Shown: piece by piece, positions 5,731 through 5,862 of the stretch | How the letters are laid out: each line of letters begins with the position of its first letter | Numbering within the stretch: the first letter of the stretch is position 1 | NCBI GenBank assembly: GCA_937919945.1 | Contig: CALESY010000046.1 | Span: 1-5,862, forward strand | Direction of reading: 5' to 3' | Length of the DNA stretch: 5,862 nt | From: an uncultured Chitinophagaceae bacterium | GTDB taxonomy: Bacteria; Bacteroidota; Bacteroidia; Chitinophagales; Chitinophagaceae | Made by a program: the position numbers and the translations under genes | Notes under the pieces: model-generated | Told to the model about the DNA's origin: nothing | The model's input: the letters and a program-made list of their open reading frames with translations, nothing else | The model's database searches: none

Positions 5731-5862
5731 CGAAAAAAAAAGCTAATTACAAAATCGTCTGAAATCGTTTATTAAAAGGCATTTTAAAGAAATTGGAAAA
5801 AGAAAAAGACAAGATAACACAACTTCTGGCAGAGATACAAGCAGGCAGCTATAAAGCATTAG

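Larger units (their letters stand above)
5592..5862 (+). other. Right-edge region without a confident gene; open frame broken by one TGA
   Basis: The reading frame of the lipoprotein stays open after its TGA for 56 codons, up to a second TGA at 5760-5762. Its only ATGs are at 5685 (25 codons) and 5721. The same frame is then open again to the edge (5763-5861, 33 codons), encoding a lysine/glutamate-rich amphipathic helix with LKKLEKEKDKITQLLAEI in its middle. The last part has no ATG and could be the 5' end of a gene with an unusual start, a gene broken by a nonsense change, or chance. It also holds the ATGTTGTACC repeats and a nine-A tract (5733-5741). I cannot assign a family. Confidence 0.35.

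Noticed and set aside
5589..5762. TGA recoded as a sense codon
   Set aside because: Two genes on the left (stops at 1064-1066 and 1662-1664) end properly at TGA, and tryptophans in conserved positions are TGG, so the standard code holds.

Overview
The window looks like chromosomal DNA from a member of the Bacteroidota, probably of the Chitinophagales or Sphingobacteriales type. The composition is AT-rich. Starts lack Shine-Dalgarno motifs and are preceded by A-rich leaders. Bacteroidota-type -7 boxes (TAnnTTTG-like) lie immediately before two start codons. The gene content fits too: a periplasmic-TPR HisKA_2 kinase with a LytTR regulator, a tiny secreted protein with a PID-CTERM-like tail, and a tandem set of Tail_Collar (MdpB-type) proteins. 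The lineage is inferred from these traits and is not proven.

Left part (1-1865, minus strand). Four short genes run in one direction with gaps of 40, 43 and 32 bp, probably one operon. In transcription order they are a 67-residue secreted mini-protein (1865-1662) and three paralogous phage-tail-collar proteins (1621-1064, 1020-457, and 424 running off the left edge). The three paralogues align without gaps over their first 68 residues and each keeps an HxH motif. No capsid, terminase, sheath or integrase gene is visible, so a prophage is not shown.

Centre (1866-4910). A 150-bp divergent intergenic region separates this operon from a plus-strand two-component pair. The first gene (2016-4151) is a membrane histidine kinase: signal peptide, about seven to eight TPRs, a coiled-coil stalk with an exact 21-residue repeat, one TM helix, then HisKA_2 and HATPase. 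Three bases later comes a REC-LytTR response regulator (4155-4910). The sensor should read an envelope signal and phosphorylate Asp55 of the regulator, whose LytTR domain binds promoters. The targets are not known. The divergent collar operon and the downstream lipoprotein are the nearest candidates, but no convincing paired LytTR site was found.

Right part (4911-5862). An imperfect inverted repeat straddles the regulator's stop codon. A putative lipoprotein of unknown function follows (5046-5591), apparently with its own start-proximal promoter. The last 271 bp hold no confident gene. They contain a 10-bp direct repeat with an 11-bp period plus a distant inverted partial copy, and an open frame interrupted by a single TGA that continues off the edge as a lysine/glutamate-rich helix.

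The strongest candidates for something undescribed are the mini-protein plus triple-collar operon next to a divergent TPR-kinase/LytTR system, and the repeat-bearing right edge.
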